A stretch of DNA of 64,000 nucleotides from Flavobacterium sp. SCGC AAA160-P02 (GCA_000383355.1 KB911169.1:23021-87020), one strand, 5' to 3'. Positions 9,545-18,346 are shown, counted from the stretch's first letter. Notes: a model not told the origin generated them from the letters alone. Translations and numbers: made by a program.

Positions 9545-9697
9545 TTATTTTTTTGCTAAAAATTCATTTACTTTAGAAGGATCCATAATAGATTCAACAA
9601 ATGTATAAGCTCCTGTTTTTGGAGATTTTATCATCTTAATTGCCTTGCTTAGTCTCTTAGAACCTGTCTGTAACGATGCTACTGATTTCTTTGCCAT
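9545..9697 (-). CDS. DUF4295 small basic protein in ribosomal operon
   Basis: This is a 50-residue protein beginning MAKKSVASLQTGSKR and ending EFLAKK, with many Lys and Ser residues. It matches the DUF4295 family, which is encoded next to L28 and L33 throughout Bacteroidetes. Basic composition and operon position suggest a ribosome-associated protein. From memory, a Bacteroidetes-specific large-subunit protein (bL38) was reported in the Flavobacterium johnsoniae ribosome, and this may be that gene; I cannot confirm it here. It lies nine bases after rpmG. Confidence 0.88.
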   Translation of the reverse strand: MAKKSVASLQTGSKRLSKAIKMIKSPKTGAYTFVESIMDPSKVNEFLAKK

Positions 9698-9706
9698 GTT
9701 CTTATA

Positions 9707-9889
9707 TTATTTAATTTCTTTATGAAGTGTCATTTTCTTCAGGATAGGATTGAACTTCTTAATTTCAACTCTATCTGGAGTATTTTTCTTATTCTTAGTT
9801 GTAATATATCTTGAAGTTCCTGGTTTACCAGTTGCTTTGTGTTCTGTACATTCTAAGATTACCTGAACTCTGTTTCCTTTTTTTGCCAT
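9707..9889 (-). CDS. rpmG: 50S ribosomal protein L33
   Basis: This is bL33, 60 residues, starting [17 protein letters not shown]. It has a single cysteine, so it is the zinc-free (C-minus) form. It sits 22 bases downstream of rpmB and upstream of DUF4295 in one transcript driven by the promoter at 10190-10219. Confidence 0.95.
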   Translation of the reverse strand: MAKKGNRVQVILECTEHKATGKPGTSRYITTKNKKNTPDRVEIKKFNPILKKMTLHKEIK

Positions 9890-9911
9890 CTTTCTATACT
9901 TTTCTAGAAAA

Positions 9912-10151
9912 TTACTTAGTTAAGAAACCTTTTTCTCTTGCTTCTTTAATAACAGCAGAGATTCCTTTCTTATTAATATTTTTTAACGCAGAAGCAGAAA
10001 CTTTTAATGTAACCCATTTGTCTTCTTCCGGAATGTAAAAACGCTTTGTCATAAGATTAGCGTTAAACTTTCTTTTCGTTCTATTCAAAGCATGAGAAAC
10101 ATTGTTTCCTACCATGGCTTTTTTTCCTGTTAATTCACAAACTCTAGACAT
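9912..10151 (-). CDS. rpmB: 50S ribosomal protein L28
   Basis: This is bL28, 79 residues, starting [20 protein letters not shown], the standard family N-terminus. It is the first gene of the rpmB-rpmG-DUF4295 unit. One cysteine only, so no zinc site. A full Bacteroidetes promoter lies about 40 bases upstream of the start codon. Confidence 0.95.
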   Translation of the reverse strand: MSRVCELTGKKAMVGNNVSHALNRTKRKFNANLMTKRFYIPEEDKWVTLKVSASALKNINKKGISAVIKEAREKGFLTK

Positions 10152-10189
10152 CTTCTTACAGTTTTAATTTCTTTTCTTTAAACGAGGTG

Positions 10190-10219
10190 CAAATCTACAC
10201 TTTTTTTAAAATCTTACAA
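10190..10219 (-). promoter_or_regulatory. Consensus promoter of rpmB operon
   Basis: On the minus strand TTG (10217-10219), then exactly 19 bases, then TAGATTTG (10190-10197). This is a full match to the Bacteroidetes primary-sigma consensus. Transcription should begin near 10184, leaving a leader of about 30 bases. Confidence 0.8.
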
Positions 10220-10231
10220 AAACAATTTTGG

Positions 10232-11479
10232 TTATTTTTTTAGAATTTCTTGTTGTAGCATTTGTAGTGATTTATTTACAGTTCTATTGATTACTTTTTC
10301 TCTTGGTTGCCCAAAGTTAAACTCCTCTATATGAACTCCTTTATCTGATGCAATGGCAATAAAAACAACTCCTACAGTTGCCGAAGTCTTGTCTGTTGTA
10401 GGCCCTGCATTTCCTGTAACTGCAATGGCATAATCTGATGTTGTTTTCTTTTTTGCAGAAATAGCCATTTCTTTTACAACTTCTGAGCTAACCACTGAAT
10501 GTTTTTTTATAGTTTCTTCCGAGACACCCAACAACTCTTGTTTCATCTTAGATGTGTAGGCTATGATACTGCCATTAAAATAGGCTGATGACCCAGCTAC
10601 CGAAACAATTGCTGCAGCAATTTTGCCACCGCTTACACTTTCTGCTGTACAAAGAGTTTTTCCTGTATCCTTTAGTAGATTTCCAACATGCTCTTCTATA
10701 GTAACGCCATTTTCTTGACCTGTAATAATATCTGAAAGCAGTACATACAATTCTTGCAGCACTTCATCTAAGCTTTCATCTAGAGCCTCTTTAATAGGAC
10801 CTTTTGCAGATAAACGCAAACGAACCCTTCCAAAAGAAGGTAAATAAGCTAATTTAATAAAATGAGGAAGTTTGTTTGCCCAATCTTCAATTCGTTCGGC
10901 AATAACACTTTCTCCCTGACCATAGGTCATAATTGTTTTATGAATGATAAAAGGAAGCTTAAATTGCTGTTGAATTCTTGGAAGTACTTCATGCTTCATT
11001 AAGCCTTTCATTTCATAAGGAACACCAGGCATAGAAACAAATACAGTATTGTTCTCGTAAAACCACATACCAGGTGCAGTTCCCATTCTATTCATTAATA
11101 AGGTGGCTTTTGATGGTAATTGTGCCTGATATTGCTGTACTTTATTATAAGGAATGTTATATTTCTTAAACATTCTTTGAATGTGTTCTATAACTTGTGG
11201 GTATTCAATAACTTTTTCATCATTAAAATATTTTGCAATTGTTTTTTTAGTGATATCATCTTTAGTTGGACCTAAACCACCAGTAATAATAACAATATCT
11301 GCTCTACTCTGAGCTTCCTCAAATGCATTTAAGATATGTTGCTCATCATCTTGAATAGAAGAAATTTGATATACAGAAACACCAATTTTGTTTAATTCTG
11401 TTCCAATCCATTGAGAATTTGTGTCTACTATTTGTCCAATGAGTATCTCATCTCCGATAGTTATAATTTCTGCATTCAT
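10232..11479 (-). CDS. cinA: CinA-family protein (nicotinamide-nucleotide amidase)
   Basis: This is a 415-residue two-domain CinA. The N-terminal MoCF-like domain (about 1-170) carries GGLGPTKDDITKKTIA. The C-terminal CinA domain (about 255-412) carries TAESVSGG and a VTGNAGP segment and is the deamidase that recycles nicotinamide mononucleotide to nicotinic acid mononucleotide. Members with both domains may also hydrolyse ADP-ribose. It is downstream of the FAH-family gene on the same strand with a 56-base gap. Confidence 0.92.
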   Translation of the reverse strand: MNAEIITIGDEILIGQIVDTNSQWIGTELNKIGVSVYQISSIQDDEQHILNAFEEAQSRADIVIITGGLGPTKDDITKKTIAKYFNDEKVIEYPQVIEHIQRMFKKYNIPYNKVQQYQAQLPSKATLLMNRMGTAPGMWFYENNTVFVSMPGVPYEMKGLMKHEVLPRIQQQFKLPFIIHKTIMTYGQGESVIAERIEDWANKLPHFIKLAYLPSFGRVRLRLSAKGPIKEALDESLDEVLQELYVLLSDIITGQENGVTIEEHVGNLLKDTGKTLCTAESVSGGKIAAAIVSVAGSSAYFNGSIIAYTSKMKQELLGVSEETIKKHSVVSSEVVKEMAISAKKKTTSDYAIAVTGNAGPTTDKTSATVGVVFIAIASDKGVHIEEFNFGQPREKVINRTVNKSLQMLQQEILKK

Positions 11480-11535
11480 AAAAAACTTTTGTGCTTACTG
11501 TTTAGTTATTTTCCTTCTTCAGAATCCTAGATTCT

Positions 11536-12143
11536 TTATTTCACTCTAATTTCAAAAGCTATTTTATCTTGAATCTTTCCAACTAAAACATCGTTTTCTA
11601 CCACCTTCCCTACTCCGGCAGGAGTTCCCGTAAAGATAATATCTCCTTTCTTTAAGGTGAAATATTGAGAGACATAACTGATGAGCTCATCTATTTTCCA
11701 AAGCATTGCCTGTGTATTTCCATCCTGAACAACTTCCTCATTTTTAATTAATTGAAAAGAAATATTTTCTAAATCAAATTGAGATTTCGCATAAAACTCT
11801 CCAACTACAGCACTACCATCAAAAGCTTTTGCTTTTTCCCAAGGCAAGCCTTTCTCTTTACAATGTTGTTGAATATCTCTTGCCGTAAAATCTATTCCCA
11901 AACCAATTTCATCATAGTATTTATGAGCAAATCTAGTGGCAATGTGCTTTCCTACCTTATTAATTTTAACCAATACCTCTACTTCATAATGAACATCTTT
12001 TGAAAAAGGTGGAATAAAAAAGGGTTTTTTTTAAGTAAAATAGCAGAATCGGGCTTCAAAAAAACAACCGGATTATCTGGACGTTCACTGGCAAGTTCTT
12101 CTATGTGTTTGGCGTAATTACGACCTATACAAATTATTTTCAT
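11536..12143 (-). pseudogene. FAH-family hydrolase, frameshifted near its 5' end
   Basis: This encodes a fumarylacetoacetate-hydrolase-family protein, probably a 2-hydroxyhepta-diene-dioate isomerase or acylpyruvase type. Translation from ATG 12143 gives MKIICIGRNYAKHIEELASE and continues to LLKKNP, then hits a stop. The family sequence resumes one frame over as FIPPFSKDVHYEVEVLVKIN and runs to 11536 with the motifs IGLGIDFTARD and GDIIFTGTPAGVG. One base is missing within the A8-C3-T6 stretch at about 12019-12035. The frame-0 codons end in A AAA AAC, a classical -1 slippery heptamer, and a -1 shift there restores the full protein of about 202 residues. A sequencing error or true pseudogene is equally possible. 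Confidence 0.85.
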
Positions 12144-12175
12144 AAGATGATTGAGTTTTATGTGTTAGTCATTAA

Positions 12176-13015
12176 TTAAGGAATCCATTGTTTTGGAAAG
12201 TTTGGTTTTCTTTTTTCTAAAAACGCATCTCTTCCTTCTTTTGCCTCATCTGTCATATATGCCAAGCGAGTTGCTTCACCAGCAAATACCTGTTGGCCCA
12301 CCATACCATCATCGGTTAAATTCATGGCAAATTTTAACATTTTAATAGAAGTTGGTGATTTTTCTAAAATTTCTTGTGCCCATTCATAGGCAGTGTTTTC
12401 TAGTTCATCATGAGGAATTACAGCATTTACCATACCCATATCATAGGCTTCTTGTGCTGAATAATTTCTTCCCAGAAAGAATATCTCTCTCGCTCTTTTT
12501 TGTCCAACCATTTTTGCCAAATATGCAGAACCATATCCTCCATCAAAAGAGGTAACATCTGCATCTGTTTGTTTAAAAATAGCATGTTCTTTAGAAGCTA
12601 ATGTAAGATCACAAACTACATGTAAACTATGACCGCCTCCAACAGCCCAACCAGGCACAACTGCAATTACTGCTTTTGGCATAAATCTAATTAAGCGCTG
12701 CACCTCTAATATATTTAATCTATGATATCCGTCTTCACCTACATAACCTTTGTGGCCTCTGGCTTTTTGATCTCCGCCAGAACAAAATGAATAAACTCCA
12801 TCTTTTGTTGATGGGCCTTCACCTGTTAATAAAACAACACCTATAGAGGTGTCTTCACCCGCATCATAAAATGCATCATATAATTCACTGGTGGTTTTTG
12901 GTCTAAAAGCATTTCTAACATTGGGTCTGTTAAATGCAATTCTAGCGACACCATTTGATTTCTGATATGTGATATCTTCATACTTCTTGGCTGTAATCCA
13001 TGTAGGCTCAATCAT
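12176..13015 (-). CDS. menB: 1,4-dihydroxy-2-naphthoyl-CoA synthase
   Basis: This crotonase-fold enzyme closes the second ring of the menaquinone naphthoquinone from o-succinylbenzoyl-CoA. The 279 residues start MIEPTWITAKKYEDITY. MenB signatures are FCSGGDQKARG (oxyanion region), GWAVGGGHSLHVVCDLTLAS, QTDADVTSFDGGYGSAYLA and the C-terminal FLEKRKPNF. menD lies 1.7 kb away on the same strand, with an esterase-like gene in between on the other strand. Confidence 0.95.
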   Translation of the reverse strand: MIEPTWITAKKYEDITYQKSNGVARIAFNRPNVRNAFRPKTTSELYDAFYDAGEDTSIGVVLLTGEGPSTKDGVYSFCSGGDQKARGHKGYVGEDGYHRLNILEVQRLIRFMPKAVIAVVPGWAVGGGHSLHVVCDLTLASKEHAIFKQTDADVTSFDGGYGSAYLAKMVGQKRAREIFFLGRNYSAQEAYDMGMVNAVIPHDELENTAYEWAQEILEKSPTSIKMLKFAMNLTDDGMVGQQVFAGEATRLAYMTDEAKEGRDAFLEKRKPNFPKQWIP

Positions 13016-13163
13016 AATTCTAGATTTTTATCGTTCTAAAAGTAACACTTTGTAAGAGTGTAAAAATAAAACATTCCTCATTGACAAAAGTGATATTGTC
13101 TTAATTTATATACTCTTATTTTTTAAAAACATATATCTTTAACAAAAAAACAACTCCTTACTT

Positions 13164-14327
13164 ATGAGAACACTTGTTTCACTTTTAATTTTATTTTCTT
13201 TTTTATCAACTTCTGGTCAAAAAACAATTTATAAAAAATACGATTCAGAAGCATTAAATGACACGAGAGAGGTCTCTATTTATCTACCAAAAAGCTACGA
13301 TAAAGATTCCATTTCAAATTTTCCTTTGGCTATTGTTTTGGATGGTCATAAATTATTTGACCTATATGTTGGAACCTCAAATTACTACTCTTATCAAGAC
13401 AATGCTCCAGAACAAATAGTTGTTGGAATTAACATGAAAGATACCAGGACTAAAGATGCTGGTTACGACATTATTACTAGTGAATTAACCACCGATTCTA
13501 AAAAATTCTATCGTTTTATAAGAGATGAACTTGTTCCTTTTATGGAAGCAACATACAAGACGTCACCCTTTTTAACTATTGTAGGTGAAGGTTTGACTGC
13601 CAATTTTATTACTCACTTTTTACAAGAAAAATATTCAATTTTTAATGCATACCTCTGCTTAAATCCAAGCTTATCTGAAGATATTAACACACAAATTGAT
13701 TCTTATAAATTACGTAATTTAAGTAGAGAAGACAATACCTTCTATTTTTACCTTGCTGGAAATCCTTATTCCAGTAGTAAAAAAATAGCTAAAATTAAAA
13801 ACTTTGGCAACTTTATTAAATCTATTGAAATAGATAATTTTAATGTTGTTTTTGACAAATTCTCAAATTCTCCTAGTTCCTCTTCTGTTTCTGGAGAAGG
13901 TATCTCTAGAGCATTTGCTAAAGTATTTGAAATTTATTCTGGAATTACAGTAGATGAATATAATGAGAAAATTAAAGATTTAAGTCCGCCAGATGCTATC
14001 TCTTACCTAGAAATTAAATATTTAGATATTGAATTTTTATTTGGCGCCAATATTGGAATTAGAAAACAAGATGTCTTTGCCATAGAAGATATTATTTTAG
14101 ATAAAGAAAATGGCGATTATTTAGATGATTTTGGAAAGATGATTTTAAAACTTTTCCCTACTTCTGAAATGGGTAATTATTACCTAGGTAAATATTATGA
14201 AAGCGGTAACGATTTTAAATCTGCTTTAGAACAATATCGTTTAGGCTTCGGAAAAATGGACCCTAGAGATCCAAATGCTGATTTATACTATCAAAATGTA
14301 GAACGCTTACTAAACAACAGAAACTAA
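13164..14327 (+). CDS. Secreted esterase-D-like protein without the catalytic serine
   Basis: It is a 387-residue protein with a signal peptide (about 1-18, ending STSGQ). Residues 20-265 resemble the putative esterase (esterase D/IroE, alpha/beta hydrolase) family: REVSIYLPKSYDK, FPLAIVLDG and YRFIRDELVPFMEATYKTSPF. Where the family has the nucleophile elbow GHSxGG, this protein has GEGLTA at 141-146, so Ser is replaced by Gly143. It is probably not a serine hydrolase. The C-terminal part (about 300-387) has TPR-like helices (GNYYLGKYYESGNDFKSALEQY). It sits between menB and menD, read the other way, and its stop overlaps the CvfB-like gene by four bases. Confidence 0.75.
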   Translation: MRTLVSLLILFSFLSTSGQKTIYKKYDSEALNDTREVSIYLPKSYDKDSISNFPLAIVLDGHKLFDLYVGTSNYYSYQDNAPEQIVVGINMKDTRTKDAGYDIITSELTTDSKKFYRFIRDELVPFMEATYKTSPFLTIVGEGLTANFITHFLQEKYSIFNAYLCLNPSLSEDINTQIDSYKLRNLSREDNTFYFYLAGNPYSSSKKIAKIKNFGNFIKSIEIDNFNVVFDKFSNSPSSSSVSGEGISRAFAKVFEIYSGITVDEYNEKIKDLSPPDAISYLEIKYLDIEFLFGANIGIRKQDVFAIEDIILDKENGDYLDDFGKMILKLFPTSEMGNYYLGKYYESGNDFKSALEQYRLGFGKMDPRDPNADLYYQNVERLLNNRN

Positions 14328-14737
14328 ACTCGAGTTATTTTATCTTGATGAAGTAGTACTTTTTTCTCTTTGTATAAGGCTCCTAAAGCTCTTTTAAATG
14401 CTTTTTTACTCATTTGAAGATGAAACTTAATAGATTCTGGAGAGCTTTTATCTGTGAGTAATATCTCACCATTTTTTTGTACTAATTGATATAGAATTTC
14501 AGCCTTGTCATCTTCTATCGTATTTCTATAACCTAGTGGCCTTAGAGAAATATCGATTTTTTCATCTTCTCTAATGTTTTTGACATAGCCTATGGTAGTA
14601 ATACCTTCTTCTAAATCTGAAAAAACCTCACTTTTATATACCAATCCTTCTTTAGACTCTTCAATTAAAACAACAAAACCAAGTGGTGTTTCTTTCCCTA
14701 TGATGATTGTAACTTTTTGTCCAATTTCTAACTCCAT
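14324..14737 (-). CDS. Half-length CvfB-like RNA-binding protein
   Basis: This 137-residue protein matches only the C-terminal half of CvfB/YitL-type proteins. It has an S1-like domain (about 1-68, with GLVYKSEVFSDLEEG and GYVKNIREDEKIDISLRPLGY) and a winged-helix domain (about 75-137, with KSSPESIKFHLQMSKKAFKRALGALYKEKK). Related flavobacterial proteins are usually about twice this length with further S1 domains in front. There is no room for the missing part, because menD ends five bases upstream. The frame is intact and begins at ATG. It probably binds RNA or DNA; its role is unknown. Confidence 0.8.
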   Translation of the reverse strand: MELEIGQKVTIIIGKETPLGFVVLIEESKEGLVYKSEVFSDLEEGITTIGYVKNIREDEKIDISLRPLGYRNTIEDDKAEILYQLVQKNGEILLTDKSSPESIKFHLQMSKKAFKRALGALYKEKKVLLHQDKITRV

Positions 14738-14742
14738 CTTTC

Positions 14743-16392
14743 TTATTTTAAATTGTTAATATATTCTTTTAGTACCAAATCATTTAGATCGCTAGGTGTA
14801 AAAACCTCAAGTACCTTTGGTTTATCTGACTTGTCATAAAAACCTACTACCTCTTCTGCTAAAGTCTTTAAATTATGTGCAGTACTATATTCAAATCCAA
14901 ACATTACACATAAGTGCTCTGCTGTTAAACAATGGGGTGTTTCAAAGTATTTTAGAGCAGTAGATTTTTTAGGGCCTGGAATAATTTTAAAAATTCCACC
15001 ACCAGAGTTGTTAATAATTACAATTCTAACATCTGATGGGATATAATTATTCCACAATGCATTGCTATCATAAAAAAAACTCAAATCCCCTGTAATTAAT
15101 GTTGTAGGTTTTTGTGTTGCATAAGCGGCTCCTAGAGCAGTACTAGTACTTCCATCTATTCCACTAGTTCCTCTATTACAAAAAACAGTAATGGTTGAAT
15201 TCATTTCAAATAGTTGAGAATAACGAATAATGGCACTATTACTAAACTGTACTTCTGAAAAATCTGGAATTACTTTTAAAACCTGTTCAAATACTTTTAG
15301 ATCTGAATAAGGGGCTGTTTTAATATAATGGTTGTGTTTTTCTCTGATACGTTGCTTGTAATGAGTCCAAGTAGATTCATAAGTACTCTTATTATCATAA
15401 TCTACCAGCTCACAAAAATGTTTAAAGAATGAATGACTGTCTATTTTGAGGTGCTTACTTAGAACTTGATAGGTATCAAAAGCTCTTAACTCATTCACAT
15501 GCCAATGCTCTTTTGGTGAATAGTCACGTAAAAACTTTTTTATTTTTTTAGAAACAATCATTCCACCAAATGTTAATAGAATATCTGGTTGAAGTGATGT
15601 AAACTCTTCTTCTGTTAAATTAAAAATAAGATTGTCTATAGAATTTACAAATCTTTTATTGTAAAGATTAGAGGTAGTTTCTGTAAACACTAATACCGAT
15701 GGATCATCGGCAACTTTGTCTAATAAAATTTCTAATGCTGCATTAGGCGAATGAACTCCTACTAAAATCATTTTCTTCTTGGCAGAATTCCATTGAGATG
15801 CTAAATTTTCGTAATCAATGGTATCTTGAAGATCTGATTCCTCAGCTATAAAACGAAAATCATTTATTGTTGCTACAGTTTCATATAGCGGCTCATTAAA
15901 GGGTGCATTAATATGAATTGGCCCTTTTACTTGTCTTAGCAATGAAAATGCTTTTGAAAGTGCTTTTATAGAATTTTCAGCATCAAATTCTTTCAAATTT
16001 GCGCTATATAAAATATGATTTTTAAACACATTTTCTTGACGTATGGTTTGTCCGTCTCCAATGTCAATTAAATGTGCTGGTCTATCTGCAGAAATAACAA
16101 CCAAAGGAATCTGACTGTAGTATGCTTCAGCAATAGCTGGGTAGTAATTTAACAAGGCAGAACCAGAGGTGCAAACTAATGCAACTGGATTTAGTGTTTG
16201 CTGCGCAATTCCTAAGGCAAAAAAAGCTGCACAACGCTCATCTACTATGCTCAGCGTTTCAAAATCTTTATGATTAGAAAAACCAATAGTTAAGGGTGCA
16301 TTTCTAGACCCTGGAGAAATGACAACAGTTTGTATTTCAAATTGGCGACATGCAGCGATAATAATTTGTGCTAATTCTTTCTTCGGATACAT
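14743..16392 (-). CDS. menD: 2-succinyl-5-enolpyruvyl-6-hydroxy-3-cyclohexene-1-carboxylate synthase (MenD)
   Basis: This thiamine-diphosphate enzyme joins isochorismate and 2-oxoglutarate in menaquinone synthesis. The 549 residues fit the family. It shows the N-terminal segment VVISPGSRNAPLTIGF, the glutamate-containing VDERCAAFFALG, and the ThDP/Mg motif GDLSFFYDSNALWNN. It is followed after five bases by the CvfB-like gene. A -7-like box TAACTTTG lies at 16428-16435, about 35 bases upstream of the start, without a clear -33 element. Confidence 0.95.
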   Translation of the reverse strand: MYPKKELAQIIIAACRQFEIQTVVISPGSRNAPLTIGFSNHKDFETLSIVDERCAAFFALGIAQQTLNPVALVCTSGSALLNYYPAIAEAYYSQIPLVVISADRPAHLIDIGDGQTIRQENVFKNHILYSANLKEFDAENSIKALSKAFSLLRQVKGPIHINAPFNEPLYETVATINDFRFIAEESDLQDTIDYENLASQWNSAKKKMILVGVHSPNAALEILLDKVADDPSVLVFTETTSNLYNKRFVNSIDNLIFNLTEEEFTSLQPDILLTFGGMIVSKKIKKFLRDYSPKEHWHVNELRAFDTYQVLSKHLKIDSHSFFKHFCELVDYDNKSTYESTWTHYKQRIREKHNHYIKTAPYSDLKVFEQVLKVIPDFSEVQFSNSAIIRYSQLFEMNSTITVFCNRGTSGIDGSTSTALGAAYATQKPTTLITGDLSFFYDSNALWNNYIPSDVRIVIINNSGGGIFKIIPGPKKSTALKYFETPHCLTAEHLCVMFGFEYSTAHNLKTLAEEVVGFYDKSDKPKVLEVFTPSDLNDLVLKEYINNLK

Positions 16393-16540
16393 TGTTTGTT
16401 ACAAAAAATTGAACAATTTGCGAGTTGCAAAGTTACTGTCTTTATCTAGGAATTAATGATGAAAGTAGAAAAATCAGAAAATTTCAAAAGCGAACTACTT
16501 TTTTAACTTCCTGATTTAGTAATGATTTTTTTAGTAAATT

Positions 16541-17194
16541 TTAATTTCCTTTTTGGTAATCAGCTAAAAACTTAGCCAAACCTATATCAGTTAATGGGTG
16601 TTTTAATAATCCATAAATAGCACTTAAAGGACCAGTCATTACATCTGCACCTAATTTTGCACAATCAATAATATGCATGGTGTGTCTTACCGATGCTGCT
16701 AAAATTTGTGTTTCGTACATATAATTATCAAAAATTAAGCGTATTTCAGAAATAAGATTTAACCCATCTGTAGAAATATCGTCTAAACGACCAATAAAAG
16801 GCGACACATAAGTTGCTCCTGCTTTGGCTGCTAATAAAGCTTGACCCGCTGAAAAAACTAAGGTTACATTGGTTTTAATTCCTTTGTCTGAAAAATATTT
16901 ACACGCTTTTACCCCATCTGCTATCATTGGTAATTTTACTACAATTTGTGGGTTTAAAGCAGCCAATGCTTCTCCTTCTCTTACCATGCCTTCAAAATCT
17001 GTAGAAATTACTTCAGCAGAAACATCTCCATCTACTTCTTCACAAATTGCTTTGTAATGATTGATAATATTTGCTTCTCCTGTAATTCCTTCTTTGGCCA
17101 TTAAAGACGGATTGGTAGTTACTCCATCTAAAATACCGAGTGCTTGGGCTTCTTTAATCTGCTCTAAATTGGCGGTGTCAATAAAAAATTTCAT
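16541..17194 (-). CDS. Transaldolase / fructose-6-phosphate aldolase family
   Basis: This is a short (217-residue) TalB/TalC-like TIM-barrel enzyme. The Schiff-base lysine is Lys87 in IVVKLPM. Further motifs are [13 protein letters not shown] and [11 protein letters not shown]. Members of this subfamily act as transaldolases in the non-oxidative pentose phosphate pathway or as fructose-6-phosphate aldolases; sequence length alone does not separate them, and transaldolase is likelier in this clade. It lies 20 bases downstream of the SDR gene, probably in one transcript. Confidence 0.9.
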   Translation of the reverse strand: MKFFIDTANLEQIKEAQALGILDGVTTNPSLMAKEGITGEANIINHYKAICEEVDGDVSAEVISTDFEGMVREGEALAALNPQIVVKLPMIADGVKACKYFSDKGIKTNVTLVFSAGQALLAAKAGATYVSPFIGRLDDISTDGLNLISEIRLIFDNYMYETQILAASVRHTMHIIDCAKLGADVMTGPLSAIYGLLKHPLTDIGLAKFLADYQKGN

Positions 17195-17214
17195 ATGATT
17201 TGTTTAGTTGTAAA

Positions 17215-18018
17215 TTATAATTTATAATGGTTCATTAATAGTTTTTCGTATTGTTTACTGGGCAGTATTTTTTTTAACACAATGGAAAATTTCTCCATAA
17301 ATGTACCTACTTTATAATGTACATTCGGTTGTTTTAGATTTATAACATCATAAATCTGTTCTGCCATTTTAATTGGATTCATTCCACTATCTACATGCGA
17401 ATCCATTAAATCTAAATTAACTTGATACTTTTCTTTATAAGCAGAATTCTCAAACACTGGTGTATGATATCTTCCTGCCGCTATATTGGTTGCAACATCT
17501 CCTGGGGCTATGGTTGCTATTTGAATGCCAAATTCTTTCACTTCCATTCTAATGGCTTCAGATACCAAATCTAAGGCTCCTTTTGTTGCAGAGTAAATAC
17601 CTCTATACGGCAAGCCCATATAGCCGGCAATAGAAGTTACATTAATTATAGTTCCTGATTGCTGTTTGCGCATCTGAGGTAATACTGCTTTCATCATGTC
17701 TATGGAACCAAAGAAATTGGTCTCAAAAACTTTTCTCATTTCATCAGTTGGAGTATCTTCTATAGGCCCCGTAATTCCCATACCAGCATTGTTTACCAAT
17801 ACATCTATTCGTCCTTCTTTAGCTATAATATGTTGGATTACTTTTTCTATAGAATCTATTTTGGTAACATCCAAAGGCAATAGTGTATAAGGGTCATCAG
17901 CAGTACTTTTGGGGGTTCTGCCAGTTCCATAAACCGTATAATTTTTTGAGGCTAAAAAAGCTGCTGTAGATTTACCTATTCCAGAAGAAGCACCCGTAAT
18001 TAAAACTATTTTAGACAT
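17215..18018 (-). CDS. Short-chain dehydrogenase/reductase
   Basis: This is a classical SDR of 267 residues. The Rossmann motif TGASSGIG is at 8-15, NNAG at 76-79, and the catalytic triad is Ser129, Tyr142 and Lys146 (YSATK). The extended C-terminus after the catalytic core is common in flavobacterial SDRs of unassigned substrate. It is read together with the downstream transaldolase gene. A -7-like TATTTTTG occurs at 18029-18036, just upstream of the start. Confidence 0.88.
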   Translation of the reverse strand: MSKIVLITGASSGIGKSTAAFLASKNYTVYGTGRTPKSTADDPYTLLPLDVTKIDSIEKVIQHIIAKEGRIDVLVNNAGMGITGPIEDTPTDEMRKVFETNFFGSIDMMKAVLPQMRKQQSGTIINVTSIAGYMGLPYRGIYSATKGALDLVSEAIRMEVKEFGIQIATIAPGDVATNIAAGRYHTPVFENSAYKEKYQVNLDLMDSHVDSGMNPIKMAEQIYDVINLKQPNVHYKVGTFMEKFSIVLKKILPSKQYEKLLMNHYKL

Positions 18019-18132
18019 GAATGTTTAACAAAAATATTAAGTTGTAACAAATATCTAAAAAGAAACTGTGAATTAGAGATAAATAGTTTGCTAGATATTA
18101 ACAGACTTATGAATACTTATGAGAGGTGAAAT

Positions 18133-18180
18133 AATGATTTAATAAATAAATGATTTAATGAGGGAATGATTTAATAAAGA
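18133..18180. repeat. Three 16-bp direct repeats
   Basis: The core AATGATTTAAT begins at 18133, 18149 and 18165, so the period is exactly 16 bases. It lies in the gap between the SDR gene and the SRP RNA 3' end. The rest of the 468-base gene-free stretch 18019-18486 holds the SRP RNA with its promoter and the upstream region of the DUF4199 gene. Confidence 0.7.
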
Positions 18181-18211
18181 AATGTATTGGTATCGTCTAA
18201 TTTTTTGGCAC

Positions 18212-18312
18212 AAAAAAAGGCAAGCTACCTACATCACACTGCTACAACCAAGTACTCTTGCTGCGTTCCCGCCCTGGGAGATTCCGAGGGAGCTAGTTGT
18301 GTAGGACTTGCC
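18212..18312 (-). ncRNA. ffs: Signal recognition particle RNA (small bacterial type)
   Basis: Read on the minus strand, the RNA begins GGCAAGTCCTACACAACTAG and ends CTAGGTAGCTTGCC. These ends pair with each other. The apical part CCCAGGGCGGGAACGCAGCA is the conserved SRP54 (Ffh) binding hairpin. The folded part spans 18219-18312 (94 nt) and is followed by seven T that complete a terminator. It partners Ffh; the receptor gene ftsY is at 8.5 kb. Confidence 0.92.
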
Positions 18313-18316
18313 AAGG

Positions 18317-18346
18317 CAAATTTACAACCAATTTTTATCTTAGCAA
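18317..18346 (-). promoter_or_regulatory. Consensus promoter of ffs
   Basis: On the minus strand TTG (18344-18346), 19 bases, TAAATTTG (18317-18324). The predicted start of transcription, about five bases further on, coincides with the first paired G of the SRP RNA. Confidence 0.85.

Noticed and set aside
18133..18180. Possible CRISPR-like array
   Set aside because: The repeat core is 11 bases with a 16-base period, so there is no spacer-sized sequence and no cas gene nearby.
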